Assembly: GCF_004353905.1 (NCBI RefSeq)
Contig: NZ_SMOD01000012.1
Coordinates: 62,001 to 126,000 of the forward strand
Direction of reading: 5' to 3'
Length of the DNA stretch: 64,000 nt
Origin: Paraburkholderia guartelaensis
GTDB taxonomy: Bacteria; Pseudomonadota; Gammaproteobacteria; Burkholderiales; Burkholderiaceae
In this document: piece after piece, positions 15,915-24,744 of the stretch
Layout: each line of letters begins with the position of its first letter
How positions within the stretch are numbered: the stretch's first letter is position 1
Notes under the pieces: model-generated
Databases searched by the model: none
Seen by the model: the letters and a program-made list of their open reading frames with translations, nothing else
What the model was told of the DNA's origin: nothing
Position numbers and translations under genes: made by a program

Positions 15915-17444
15915 ATGCGTCCCGAAAATGAGAATCCGCCTGCCGTGACAGACCGCGTCAGGGCCGCAACCGAAGAAAAGCACCGAATGGAAATCGAAAC
16001 GACCGCGCTGCTGGCCGACTACGACCACGTGCGCAAGCTGGCGATGCAATCGCTCTTTCAATCGCTCGACAAGTTCAGCGAAGGCACCGTGATCGTCGAT
16101 CGCAACGCGCGCGTGGTGTGGATCAACCAGCACTACGCGGCGCGCTTCGGCTTTGACGACCCCACGGCCGTGATCGGTCTCGATTGCGAAGCCGTCATTC
16201 CCAACAGCATGATGCGCGACGTCGTGAAGGGGGGCGAGCCCATCCTGCTCGACATTCTCGAGACCGATCGCGATCCGATCGTCGTCACGCGTTTGCCGAT
16301 CAAGGACGACAACGGCGAAACGATCGGCGCGGTCGGCTTCGTGCTGTTCAACGAACTCAAGGGACTGTCGCCGCTCTTCAGCCAGTACGCGCGGCTGCGA
16401 GCCGAACTGATCAGCACGCGCCAGTCGCTCGCGCAGGTGAGGCGCGCGAAGTACAGCTTTTCGAGCTTGATCGGCACAAGCGCCGCAAGCCTCGAAGTGA
16501 AGCGCCAGGCGCGCCGGGCCGCGCGTCTCGCGTCGCCGGTGCTGCTGCTTGGCGAAACAGGCACGGGGAAGGAGCTGCTCGCGCACGCCATACACGGCGC
16601 GTCCGGACGCGCGGACAGTCCGCTCGTGACGGTGAACGTCGCGGCAATTCCCGACACGTTGCTGGAACTCGAGTTCTTCGGCGCGGAGGCGGGCGCGTAC
16701 ACCGGCGCGGAGCGCAAGGGGCGCATCGGCAAGTTCGAGCTGGCCCAGGGCGGCACGCTCTTTCTCGACGAAATCGGCGACATGCCGCTCGCGCTGCAGG
16801 GTAAATTGCTGCGGGTTTTGCAGGAGCAGGAGTTCGAGCCGCTCGGCTCGAATCGCATCGTGCGCACCGATGTGCGCATCATTGCTGCGACGTCGGCGGA
16901 TCTGCCCGCGCTCGTGGCGCAGGGCCGGTTTCGTGCGGACCTCTACTATCGCCTCAACGTGCTGATGATTCGCGTGCCGCCGCTGCGCGAGCGCCTGGCG
17001 GACATCGAGGCGATGGCGTATTCGATTCTCGACAAGCTCGCGGTGGAGAGCGGCGCGGGGCATCTCGAACTCGACAAGGATGCGCTTGCGGTGCTGTGTG
17101 CGTATGGCTGGCCGGGCAACGTGCGCGAGTTGCGCAATACGCTGGAGCGCGCGGTGCTGCTATCGGACAGCGAGCGCATCGATGCGCGCTCGCTCGCGCG
17201 CTTCATTGGCGATGGGCGCGGGCAGCGCCGGGATGAAGAGCCGGGCGCTCAGCACGATACGCAGGACGACACCGGCGTGCAGCAGTATCAGCAGTACGAC
17301 GAAGCGATGCGCGATTACGAACGCCGCTTCCTGACCGAAGCGCTACGCGCGGCGGGCGGCCAGGTGACGAAAGCCGCCGCACAGATCGGCATGGCGCGCG
17401 CGACGCTGTACCGCCGAATCGTCGCCCTCGGTATTGACGTTTGA
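15915..17444 (+). CDS. Sigma-54-dependent transcriptional activator, PAS-AAA+-Fis
   Basis: A 509-residue enhancer-binding protein. A PAS sensor is at about 45-160 (FSEGTVIVDRNARVVWIN). The AAA+ domain (about 185-410) has Walker A GETGTGKE, the sigma-54 contact loop as GAYTGA (Phe replaced by Tyr, a known functional variant), Walker B GGTLFLDEIGD and the FRADLYYRLNV segment. The C-terminal Fis-type helix-turn-helix ends in ARATLYRRIVALG. The first possible start overlaps activator site 2 at its 5' edge; an in-frame ATG at 15987 would remove 24 residues without touching any domain. It is divergent from gntP-bdhA, whose promoter carries the matching -24/-12 and paired activator sites, so it is very likely their activator. 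The ligand sensed by the PAS domain is unknown. Confidence 0.9.
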   Translation: MRPENENPPAVTDRVRAATEEKHRMEIETTALLADYDHVRKLAMQSLFQSLDKFSEGTVIVDRNARVVWINQHYAARFGFDDPTAVIGLDCEAVIPNSMMRDVVKGGEPILLDILETDRDPIVVTRLPIKDDNGETIGAVGFVLFNELKGLSPLFSQYARLRAELISTRQSLAQVRRAKYSFSSLIGTSAASLEVKRQARRAARLASPVLLLGETGTGKELLAHAIHGASGRADSPLVTVNVAAIPDTLLELEFFGAEAGAYTGAERKGRIGKFELAQGGTLFLDEIGDMPLALQGKLLRVLQEQEFEPLGSNRIVRTDVRIIAATSADLPALVAQGRFRADLYYRLNVLMIRVPPLRERLADIEAMAYSILDKLAVESGAGHLELDKDALAVLCAYGWPGNVRELRNTLERAVLLSDSERIDARSLARFIGDGRGQRRDEEPGAQHDTQDDTGVQQYQQYDEAMRDYERRFLTEALRAAGGQVTKAAAQIGMARATLYRRIVALGIDV

Positions 17445-17462
17445 TGCGGTGAGTCCGGGCGA

Positions 17463-18383
17463 TCAACCGCCCGCGATGAGCTTTTTGCGCGCGGCCTTCA
17501 CGCGTGCCAAATGTGCTTCATCCCAGTCGTAGAAGCCCGCGCCGCTGCGCACACCCACGCGGCCCGCTTCGACTTGCGCGCGCAACAAATCGATCACGTC
17601 TTCGTCCTTCGCGAGTTCGGGCATGAGATGCGAGGAGATGTCGACGAAGGTGTCGAGGCCGCCCATGTCCGCGCTCTCGAACGGACCGACGATGCCCCAC
17701 CGGCGGCCGAGCGACGCCTTCATCACGCGGTCCACCACCTCGGGGCTCGCCGCGCCCGAACGCACGATATTGAGCGCCTCGCGCAGCACCGCGAATTGCA
17801 GACGGTTGCCGACGAAGCCGGGGATCGCCTTGGCGAGCACCACGGGCTCCATGCCGATCGCGCGCATGAGCGTCTCGGTTCGCGCGGTGACGTCGGGCGT
17901 GGTGGCGCGCCCCGGCACGACTTCGACGAGCGGGATCATGTGCGGCGGATTCCAGAAATGCGCGATCACGAAGCGCTCGGGCCAAGCCAACGGCCCTGCC
18001 AGCAGATCCGGCTCGAAGCCGCTCGTGTTGCTCGCGAGAATCGCGTCGGGGGCGAGCACCGCGCCGAGTTGCGCATAGAGCCGGTGCTTGAGATCGAGCA
18101 CTTCAGGCACGGCTTCGAAGACGAACTGGGCTTGCGCCATCGCTTCGAGTGTCGCGCTCGTTTCGATGCGCGCAAGCGCGGCCGCGCTTCTCGCTGCGTC
18201 GATACGGCCTGCGTCGATCAGTTCGTCGAGCACGGCTTGGGCCTTTGCGGACACACTCTTGAGCCGGGCGGGATCGACGTCATGGACGATCGTGCGCAGG
18301 CCGTGCAGCGCACATTGCGTCGCGATGCCAACGCCCATCAATCCCGTGCCGATCACGCCCGCCACCGTCACCGTTCTGTTCAT
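17463..18383 (-). CDS. 3-hydroxyacyl-CoA dehydrogenase family, NAD-dependent
   Basis: A 306-residue stand-alone 3-hydroxyacyl-CoA dehydrogenase. The NAD-binding GxGxxG is in VIGTGLMGVGIA (about 10-21). SNTSGFEPDLLA and VIAHFWNPPHMIPLVEVVPG (about 118-160) contain the family's catalytic His-Glu region, and PGFVGNRLQFAVLREAL begins the C-terminal dimer domain. The FWNPPHMIPLVEVV wording is that of the L-carnitine/hydroxy-acid branch instead of typical 3-hydroxybutyryl-CoA dehydrogenase, so the substrate may be a free or unusual hydroxy acid. The ATG at 18381-18383 follows AAGGAG. It converges on the sigma-54 activator gene with 18 bases between stops. Confidence 0.87.
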   Translation of the reverse strand: MNRTVTVAGVIGTGLMGVGIATQCALHGLRTIVHDVDPARLKSVSAKAQAVLDELIDAGRIDAARSAAALARIETSATLEAMAQAQFVFEAVPEVLDLKHRLYAQLGAVLAPDAILASNTSGFEPDLLAGPLAWPERFVIAHFWNPPHMIPLVEVVPGRATTPDVTARTETLMRAIGMEPVVLAKAIPGFVGNRLQFAVLREALNIVRSGAASPEVVDRVMKASLGRRWGIVGPFESADMGGLDTFVDISSHLMPELAKDEDVIDLLRAQVEAGRVGVRSGAGFYDWDEAHLARVKAARKKLIAGG

Positions 18384-18571
18384 GCTTCGTCATCTCCTTG
18401 CTTGTTCCTCAATCGGGTTCGACAGCATAGCGCTTCGCATGGCGCGGCGTCGTCCCGGTCCGGCTCGCCGGCAGTAATCGGGGACATATTATTCTGCGTA
18501 TCCGGTTAAACCCTGGGTCTATTTCACCTGCGTGAGGACTCTGGTATAACTGCGCTCCCAAGCTGATTACG

Positions 18572-18588
18572 TTTTAGCACGGCTAAAA
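18572..18588. promoter_or_regulatory. Operator candidate for the rbs operon
   Basis: TTTTAGC-ACG-GCTAAAA is a perfect inverted repeat with 7-base arms, 35 bases before the rbsK ATG and just after a TATAAC hexamer at about 18545-18550 that could be the -10 box. The position suits repression by the LacI-family protein encoded at the end of the cluster. Confidence 0.55.
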
Positions 18589-18623
18589 ACCGCAGGCGCG
18601 GCAAGCCGTCGAAAGGGAGTGCA

Positions 18624-19514
18624 ATGGCGCGCGTAGTGGTGGTGGGCAGCATCAACATGGACATGGTCGTCACGACCGACACGTTTCCCCGGCTCGGCGA
18701 AACGCTGTTCGGCACGCATTTTTCGACGCATCCGGGCGGCAAGGGCGCGAACCAGGCGGTCGCGGCGGCGCGCCTTGGCGCCGAGGTGACGATGATCGGC
18801 TGCGTCGGCGCCGATGCGTTCGGCGGCGAAATGAAAGCGACGCTGGCGCGCGAAGGCGTCGATATCGCCCACGTGAGCACGGGCCGCGAGGCAACCGGCA
18901 TTGCGTCGATCACGCTCTCGGGCGGCGATAACGCGATCATCGTCGTGCCTGGCGCGAACCATGAACTTTCGCCCGAGGACATCGACCGTGCAAGCGCCGC
19001 GATCGCACAAGCCGACGTCGTGCTCGCACAACTCGAAGTGCCCTATGCAACGGTGCTGCATGCCGCGCGGCGCGTCCGCGAACACGGCAAGCCATTCTTT
19101 CTCAATCCCGCGCCCGCAGTCGAACTGAGCGGCGAGCTGCTCGAACTGACCACGCTGCTGACGCCCAACGAGCATGAGCTCGCCACCGCGTTGCAAACGC
19201 CGGAAGGCGCGTGGGCCGAGGTCATCGCGCGCTCGCCAGTGCGCATCGCCATGACCCACGGTAAAGACGGCGCGTACTACGCCGACGCCGATGGCGCGCT
19301 CGTGCATCAGCCGGGATTCACCGTCGAAGCCGTCGACACGACCGGCGCCGGCGACACCTTCAACGGCGCGCTCGCGGCGTTCTGGCATCTCGGTATTGGC
19401 GAGGCCGTGCGGCGCGCGAACGCGGCGGGCGCGCTTTCGGTGACGCGCGCCGGCGCGCAGGGCGGCATGCCCACGCTCGCCGAGCTCGAAGCCTTCCTGA
19501 ACACGCAAGCCTGA
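18624..19514 (+). CDS. rbsK: Ribokinase
   Basis: A 296-residue PfkB-family sugar kinase that phosphorylates D-ribose to ribose 5-phosphate with ATP. The N-terminal motif GSINMDMVVTTDTFPRLGETLFG and the first PfkB signature GGKGANQAVAAARLG are present. The C-terminal signature DTTGAGDTFNGALAAF carries the catalytic Asp of the GAGD anion hole. Length is normal (about 300). It starts at the ATG after AAGGGAGTGCA and is the first gene of the ribose operon, only 8 bases before rbsD. Kinase-first order differs from E. coli, where rbsK comes after the transporter genes. Confidence 0.95.
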   Translation: MARVVVVGSINMDMVVTTDTFPRLGETLFGTHFSTHPGGKGANQAVAAARLGAEVTMIGCVGADAFGGEMKATLAREGVDIAHVSTGREATGIASITLSGGDNAIIVVPGANHELSPEDIDRASAAIAQADVVLAQLEVPYATVLHAARRVREHGKPFFLNPAPAVELSGELLELTTLLTPNEHELATALQTPEGAWAEVIARSPVRIAMTHGKDGAYYADADGALVHQPGFTVEAVDTTGAGDTFNGALAAFWHLGIGEAVRRANAAGALSVTRAGAQGGMPTLAELEAFLNTQA

Positions 19515-19522
19515 GATTCGCA

Positions 19523-19921
19523 GTGAAAAAACACGGACATCTGAATCGCGACATCGCACGCGTGCTCGCGCGCATGGGGCACACGGACAGCCTCGTGATC
19601 GCCGACTGCGGCCTGCCCATTCCCGACGGTGTGGAATGCATCGACGTTTCGCTCGCGGTGGGCGTGCCCGACTTCTTCGCCGTGCTCGATAGCGTGCTCG
19701 CCGATTTCAAGGCCGAGCGCGCGGTGTTCGCGAGCGAGGCGCAGACGCACAACGCGGCCGTGGTGGCGCGCAGCCGCGAGATGGCCGCCGCGGACATCGC
19801 GGTGGAAAACGTGCCGCACGAAGAATTCAAGCGCCGCTGCCGCGAGGCGAAGGCGGTGATCCGCACCGGCGAATGCAGCCCCTATGCGAATGTGATTCTG
19901 CATTCGGGCGTGATCTTCTGA
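19523..19921 (+). CDS. rbsD: D-ribose pyranase
   Basis: A 132-residue cytosolic enzyme that interconverts the pyranose and furanose forms of ribose, feeding the furanose to ribokinase. The conserved start KKHGHLNRDIARVLARMGHTD contains the catalytic His, and IADCGLPIPDGVECIDVSL and the C-terminal IRTGECSPYANVIL are family hallmarks. The start is a GTG at 19523 with only a weak ribosome site, suggesting coupling to rbsK, which ends 8 bases earlier. It lies 10 bases before rbsA. Confidence 0.94.
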   Translation: MKKHGHLNRDIARVLARMGHTDSLVIADCGLPIPDGVECIDVSLAVGVPDFFAVLDSVLADFKAERAVFASEAQTHNAAVVARSREMAAADIAVENVPHEEFKRRCREAKAVIRTGECSPYANVILHSGVIF

Positions 19922-19931
19922 GAGGTCCAGG

Positions 19932-21437
19932 ATGCAAGTGATGATGCAGGGGATCGGCAAGGCGTTCGGTCCGGTTCGGGTGCTCGAAGGCGTCGATTTC
20001 CGCATTGAGGCGGGCGAGATCCACGCGCTGATGGGCGAGAACGGCGCAGGCAAATCGACGCTTATGAAGATCCTGAGCGGCGTGTATCAAGCCGATGCAG
20101 GCGAGATCCTCGTCGATGGGCGCGCGCTGCAGATCCGCAGCACCGTCGAGGCCGAACGCGCTGGCATTGCCATCATTCACCAGGAATTGAACCTCATCCC
20201 GCAGTTGACGGTGATGGAGAATCTGTTCCTCGGCCGCGAGCCGAGCCGCTTCGGCATGGTCGATGTCGCGACGATGCGTAAAGAGGCGCGCAAGTGGCTC
20301 GACAAGGTCGGCGCACAGCGTATCGATCCGCAGACCGAAGCGGGGCTGCTTTCCATCGGTCAGCAGCAACTCGTGGAAATCGCCAAGGCGCTGTCGCTGA
20401 ACGCGCAAGTCCTCGTGATGGACGAGCCGACTGCCGCGCTCACGAATCGCGAAATCGAAACGCTCTTCGAGATCATGCAGTCGCTCAAGGCGAGCGGCGT
20501 GGCGATCGTCTACGTTTCGCACCGCATGGAAGAGATATTCCGTGTGTGCGACAAGATCAGCGTGCTCCGTGACGGCCATTTCGTCGGCGAACGCGCGATT
20601 CGCGACACCGGTTTTGATGAGATCGTGCGCCTGATGGTGGGCCGCGAGATCGGCGAGCGTTTCCCGAAACGCAGCCATGCGCCGGGCGACGTGCGCATGC
20701 GCGTGGCCGGTCTGGCGGATGAAGGCCATATCGAAGGCATTACGTTCGACGTGCGCGCGGGCGAGGTGCTCGGTATCGCCGGACTCATGGGCGCGGGGCG
20801 CAGCGAGATCCTGCGTACGCTGTTCGGCGCGAACCGCAAGACCGCGGGCACGGTCACGCTCGACGGCAAGCCGCTCGACGTGCGCGACGCGTCTGCCGCG
20901 ATTGCGGCGGGCATTGGCTTCGTCACGGAAGACCGCAAGCGTCAGGGGCTCGTGCTCGGCATGTCCGTGCGCGAAAACGCGACGCTCGTGCATCTGGACC
21001 AGTACGCCACCCTCGGCTTCGTCAACGAGCGCGCGGAGCGCAGCGCCGTCGACGGTCTCATCAAGCAGTTGCGCGTGCGTACGCGCGACGCCGAACTCGA
21101 CGTCAAGGCGCTTTCGGGCGGCAATCAGCAGAAGGTCGTGTTTGCGAAGTGGCTGGCGCAGCCGCCGAAGGTGCTGCTGCTCGACGAGCCCACGCGCGGT
21201 GTGGACGTCGGCGGAAAGGCCGAGATCTACACGATCATCAATCAGCTCGCGGAGCAGGGCGTCGCCATCGTGATGGTGTCGTCCGAGTTGCCCGAAGTGC
21301 TGGCCATGAGCGACCGCATTCTCGTCATGCATCAGGGACGCCAGAACGGCATCTTCGAGGCGGCCACGGCCACCCAGGAACTGATCATGACGGCAGCAGC
21401 CGGCGGCCAGGCGGCCACGCAAGCTGTCGCGGCCTGA
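19932..21437 (+). CDS. rbsA: Ribose ABC transporter ATP-binding protein
   Basis: A 501-residue double ATPase of the carbohydrate CUT2 class. Domain 1 has Walker A GENGAGKST (about 36-44), signature LSIGQQQLVEIAKAL and Walker B VLVMDEPTAAL. Domain 2 has the degenerate Walker A GLMGAGRSE expected for CUT2 proteins, signature LSGGNQQKVVFAKWL and LLLDEPTRGVDVG. This arrangement is found in RbsA, where the second site binds but hydrolyses ATP poorly. It would energise the RbsC permease at the inner membrane. The ATG follows GAGGTCCAGG, and the gene is in the middle of the operon. Confidence 0.95.
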   Translation: MQVMMQGIGKAFGPVRVLEGVDFRIEAGEIHALMGENGAGKSTLMKILSGVYQADAGEILVDGRALQIRSTVEAERAGIAIIHQELNLIPQLTVMENLFLGREPSRFGMVDVATMRKEARKWLDKVGAQRIDPQTEAGLLSIGQQQLVEIAKALSLNAQVLVMDEPTAALTNREIETLFEIMQSLKASGVAIVYVSHRMEEIFRVCDKISVLRDGHFVGERAIRDTGFDEIVRLMVGREIGERFPKRSHAPGDVRMRVAGLADEGHIEGITFDVRAGEVLGIAGLMGAGRSEILRTLFGANRKTAGTVTLDGKPLDVRDASAAIAAGIGFVTEDRKRQGLVLGMSVRENATLVHLDQYATLGFVNERAERSAVDGLIKQLRVRTRDAELDVKALSGGNQQKVVFAKWLAQPPKVLLLDEPTRGVDVGGKAEIYTIINQLAEQGVAIVMVSSELPEVLAMSDRILVMHQGRQNGIFEAATATQELIMTAAAGGQAATQAVAA

Positions 21438-21480
21438 GCGAAGGCGCTTACTCAATCACTGAAAACTAGCGAGACATGAC

Positions 21481-22440
21481 ATGTCGCAAGTGACCCTCAC
21501 CCCCGGCAGCCGGGCGACGCTGCAAAAGCTCGGACCCTTCGTAGCACTGCTGATCATTTCCGTGGCGCTCTCGATCGTGAGCCGCGATTTCCTCACGCTC
21601 GACAACCTGCTCAACGTCATGCGGCAGGCGTCGATCAACGCGCTGATCGCGTTCGGCATGACGCTCGTGATTTTGCTCGGCGGCATCGATCTCTCGGCGG
21701 GCTCCGTGCTCGCGCTTTCCTCGGTGATCATCGCGACGCTGCTGAGCGCGGGCACGCCCGCCGTCGTCGCGACGCTCGCGGGCCTCGTGGCTGGCGGCTT
21801 GATGGGCTTCGCCAACGGTCTCGTCATCAGCAAGGGCAAGGTCGCGCCGTTCATCGCCACACTCGGTTCGATGACGGTGCTGCGCGGCCTCGCGCTCGTC
21901 GTCTCGAACGGCAGCCCGATCAGCAGCTTCAACAGCGACTTCTTCTCGCTGCTGGGCGGCGGATATGTCGCGCGCCTCGTGCCGATTCCCGTCGTGCTGA
22001 TGCTCGTGATGTTCGGCGTGTTCTGGGTCCTGCTGCGCAAGACGGTGTTCGGCCGCCATATCTATGCAACGGGCGGCAATGCCGAGTCGGCGAAGCTCTC
22101 CGGCGTGAAGGTCGACCGCATCCAGCTGTGGGTGTACACGATCGCGGGCGTCATGTCGGCGCTCGCGGGCGTGGTGCTGACCTCGCGCCTGAACTCCGCG
22201 CAGCCGACCGCAGGCACGGGCTACGAGCTCGACGCCATCGCGGCGGTCGTGCTGGGCGGCACGAGCCTCACGGGCGGCCGCGGCTGGATCTTCGGCACGC
22301 TTGTGGGCGCGCTCCTGATCGGCGTGCTCAACAACGGCCTGAACCTGCTCGACGTGTCGTCGTTCTATCAGCAGGTCATCAAGGGCATCGTGATCCTGCT
22401 CGCCGTGCTGATCGATCGCGGCAACAAGAAGTCGTCGTAA
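21481..22440 (+). CDS. rbsC: Ribose ABC transporter permease
   Basis: A 319-residue inner-membrane permease of the CUT2 type with 8-10 hydrophobic helices. NVMRQASINALIAFGMTLVILLGGIDLS and GTGYELDAIAAVVLGGTSLTGG, the cytoplasmic coupling loop, are family marks, and GRHIYATGGNAESAKLSGV is the conserved middle loop. The ATG at 21481 lies 43 bases after rbsA. A 108-base gap with a strong hairpin separates it from rbsB. Confidence 0.95.
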   Translation: MSQVTLTPGSRATLQKLGPFVALLIISVALSIVSRDFLTLDNLLNVMRQASINALIAFGMTLVILLGGIDLSAGSVLALSSVIIATLLSAGTPAVVATLAGLVAGGLMGFANGLVISKGKVAPFIATLGSMTVLRGLALVVSNGSPISSFNSDFFSLLGGGYVARLVPIPVVLMLVMFGVFWVLLRKTVFGRHIYATGGNAESAKLSGVKVDRIQLWVYTIAGVMSALAGVVLTSRLNSAQPTAGTGYELDAIAAVVLGGTSLTGGRGWIFGTLVGALLIGVLNNGLNLLDVSSFYQQVIKGIVILLAVLIDRGNKKSS

Positions 22441-22448
22441 TACCCAGG

Positions 22449-22477
22449 CCGTGCCACGCTCCGTTCGCGTGGCACGG
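22449..22477 (+). other. Intercistronic hairpin rbsC-rbsB
   Basis: CCGTGCCACG and CGTGGCACGG form a perfect 10-base stem around a 9-base loop. It starts 9 bases after the rbsC stop and no U run follows, so it more likely protects or partly attenuates mRNA between the permease and binding-protein genes than fully ends transcription. Confidence 0.55.
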
Positions 22478-22548
22478 CAGTTTCATATCAATAGATATCC
22501 TGATTTTTTCAAGCTCCACACACTCCACATATAACCAGGAGGAAGACT

Positions 22549-23514
22549 ATGTATAAGCACAATTCGCCGTCGATCTCGAAGCTTTTTGCGGCGCTTGCCG
22601 CCGGTTCGCTCGTGCTGGGCCTCGCAGCCTGCTCGAAGGAAGGCCCGGGCAGCACGGCCGATGCCGGCGCATCGGCGGCGGCGCCCGCTTCGGGCGGCGC
22701 GGTCACGGTCGGCCTGTCGATCTCGACGCTCAACAATCCGTTCTTCGTCTCGCTCAAGAAGGGCGCCGAAGACGAAGCGAAAAAGGACGGCGTGACGCTC
22801 ATCACCGTCGACGCGCAGAACGATCCGGCGAAGCAGCAGGCGAGCGTGGAAGACCTGATCGAGAAGAAGGTCAACGTCATCCTCATCAACCCGACTGATT
22901 CTTCGGCGGTGGCCAACGTCGTGAAGGAAGCGACGAGCAAGGGCATCAAGGTGATTTCGCTCGACCGTAGCGTGAACGGCGCGGAAGTCAGCTCGCATAT
23001 CGCTTCGGACAACAAGGCAGGCGGCAAGATGGCTGCCGATTTCCTCGCCGACAAGCTGGGCGGCAAGGGCAACATCGTCGAGCTGCAAGGCATTCCGGGT
23101 TCGTCGGCGGCCAACGAGCGCGGCGCCGGTTTCGACGATGAAATCGCAGCAAAGGGCGGCGTGAAGATCGTCACGAAGCAGCCTGCCGACTTCGATCGCG
23201 CCAAGGGCCTTTCGGTGATGGAAAACATCATCCAGAGCAACAAGGACATTCAGGGCGTGTTCGCGCAGAACGACGAAATGGCGCTGGGCGCAGTGAAGGC
23301 GCTGCAGGCTGCGGGCCTGAAGAACGTGGCCGTGGTCGGCTTCGACGCCACCGACGACGCGATCGCCGCGGTCAAGGCCGGCCAGATGGCCGCGACCGTG
23401 CAGCAGCAGCCCGAACTGATCGGCCAGTATGGCGTGCAGGCCGCGAAGAAGGTGGTCGACGGTCAGCCGGTCGACAAGTTCATCCCGGTGCCGCTGAACC
23501 TGTACAAGCAGTAA
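22549..23514 (+). CDS. rbsB: Ribose-binding periplasmic protein (lipoprotein form)
   Basis: A 321-residue binding protein of the type I periplasmic fold. TVGLSISTLNNPFFVSLKKGAE at the start of the mature part, LINPTDSSAVANVVKEA, ISLDRSVNGAEVSSHIASDN and VVGFDATDDAIAAVKAGQMAATV match RbsB. The signal ends in LAACS, a lipobox, so this copy should be lipid-anchored instead of free as in E. coli. The ribosome site AGGAGGAAG is the strongest in the operon, fitting the need for excess binding protein. It follows the hairpin at 22449-22477. Confidence 0.95.
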   Translation: MYKHNSPSISKLFAALAAGSLVLGLAACSKEGPGSTADAGASAAAPASGGAVTVGLSISTLNNPFFVSLKKGAEDEAKKDGVTLITVDAQNDPAKQQASVEDLIEKKVNVILINPTDSSAVANVVKEATSKGIKVISLDRSVNGAEVSSHIASDNKAGGKMAADFLADKLGGKGNIVELQGIPGSSAANERGAGFDDEIAAKGGVKIVTKQPADFDRAKGLSVMENIIQSNKDIQGVFAQNDEMALGAVKALQAAGLKNVAVVGFDATDDAIAAVKAGQMAATVQQQPELIGQYGVQAAKKVVDGQPVDKFIPVPLNLYKQ

Positions 23515-23593
23515 GCACGTTTTCAGGCGCGCGCGAGCGTAGTACCATCGAACGCGAAGATCTTCGCGTGCGCGCGCGCTTGAGGGCTACTGC

Positions 23594-23616
23594 GCGCCCC
23601 GTGCCACACGGGGCGC
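23594..23616 (+). terminator. Hairpin after rbsB
   Basis: GCGCCCCGTG-CCA-CACGGGGCGC is a perfect 10-base stem with a 3-base loop, about 80 bases after the rbsB stop, followed by TTCGCTTT. It may end most rbs transcription before the regulator gene. Confidence 0.55.
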
Positions 23617-23712
23617 TTCGCTTTGGGGCTTGCCCCTTGCTCGCAGCCGCGTCGCCGGCTCTTCGCTCCCGCGTTCACCCGCTCCCCAACCCACACCCAG
23701 CAGGAACACCGC

Positions 23713-24744
23713 GTGTCCCAGTTCGAGCGTCTGACTATCGACGACATTGCCCGCCTCGCGGAGGTTTCGCGCACCACGGCCAGCATGGTGCTCAACGGCA
23801 ATGCCGAGCGCTACCGCATTTCGGCGGCGACGGTCGAGCGCGTGCTGCAGGTGGCGAGGGACCATCATTTCACGCCGTCACAATCGGCGCGCGCGCTGCG
23901 CTCGCGGCGCAGCAATACGATCGGCCTCGTGATTCCCGATCTGACCAACTCGGCGCACGCCGCGCTCGCCCAGGCCATGGAATGGCAATGCCGCGAGCGC
24001 TATCGTTATCAGCTCGTGATCGTGACGAGCGACGAAGATCCGGTGCGCGAGACCGAGGGCCTTGCGCGTCTTGTCGCGCAGCAGGTGGACGGCGTGGTGG
24101 TCGTGCCGTGCACCGCCGAAGCGCCGCGCTACGACAAGTGGGTCAAGCGTCTGCCGATCGTGTTCGCCGACCGTCGCGTGGCGACGAGCGAGATTCCCTA
24201 TGTAATTACCGACGCCGCTGAAACGGTGGCTGCACTGGTGGGCGAGACGATCGAACAGGGCGCGCGGGAAGTGGTGTTCTTCGGCGGTCAGCCGGAACTC
24301 TCACCGAGCCGCGACCGCCTTGCGGGCTATCGGCTCGCGCTCGAGCGGCACGGCATTGCCGAGCAGGCCGACTGGGTGTTTCAGCGCGACTACCAGCGAG
24401 AGTCGGGCTATGCGCTGATGAAGGCCTGGTTCGAAGCGCACGGGCGCTATCCCGAGGCGCTTTTCGCCGGTTCGATCACGCTGCTCGAAGGCTTGCTGGA
24501 GTTCGTGAATGAAGCGCATCAGCTGGCCCAGGCGCCGGGCCGCGTGATGACCTTCGACGATCATCAGCTGCTCGACTGCCTGCCGCTTCGCATCGACGCC
24601 ATCGTGCAGGACAGCGCTCAACTCGCGGAACATAGCCTGCGTTGCGTGTTTTCGCTGCTCGAAGGCGAGGGCGCACCCGAGTCCATTCAGGTGCCCGCGC
24701 AGATCCATTACCGGCAGCGGCGCGGGCGGCCCGAGCACCGATAA
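23713..24744 (+). CDS. rbsR: LacI family regulator of the ribose operon
   Basis: A 343-residue repressor. The N-terminal helix-turn-helix reads LTIDDIARLAEVSRTTASMVLNGNAERYRIS with the hinge helix SQSARALRSRRSNTIGLVIPD, as in LacI/GalR proteins. The ligand-binding domain has VDGVVVVPCT and the C-terminal FDDHQLLDCLPLRIDAIVQD segment, closest in style to the Cra/FruR-like branch. I start at the GTG at 23713, right before the DNA-binding domain; an ATG 30 codons upstream lies in the hairpin region. It follows rbsB on the same strand. The palindrome at 18572-18588 is its likely operator. Confidence 0.88.
   Translation: MSQFERLTIDDIARLAEVSRTTASMVLNGNAERYRISAATVERVLQVARDHHFTPSQSARALRSRRSNTIGLVIPDLTNSAHAALAQAMEWQCRERYRYQLVIVTSDEDPVRETEGLARLVAQQVDGVVVVPCTAEAPRYDKWVKRLPIVFADRRVATSEIPYVITDAAETVAALVGETIEQGAREVVFFGGQPELSPSRDRLAGYRLALERHGIAEQADWVFQRDYQRESGYALMKAWFEAHGRYPEALFAGSITLLEGLLEFVNEAHQLAQAPGRVMTFDDHQLLDCLPLRIDAIVQDSAQLAEHSLRCVFSLLEGEGAPESIQVPAQIHYRQRRGRPEHR

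Noticed and set aside
19827..21455. Minus-strand open frame of 542 codons opposite rbsA
   Set aside because: His/Arg/Leu-rich shadow of a certain ABC ATPase gene.
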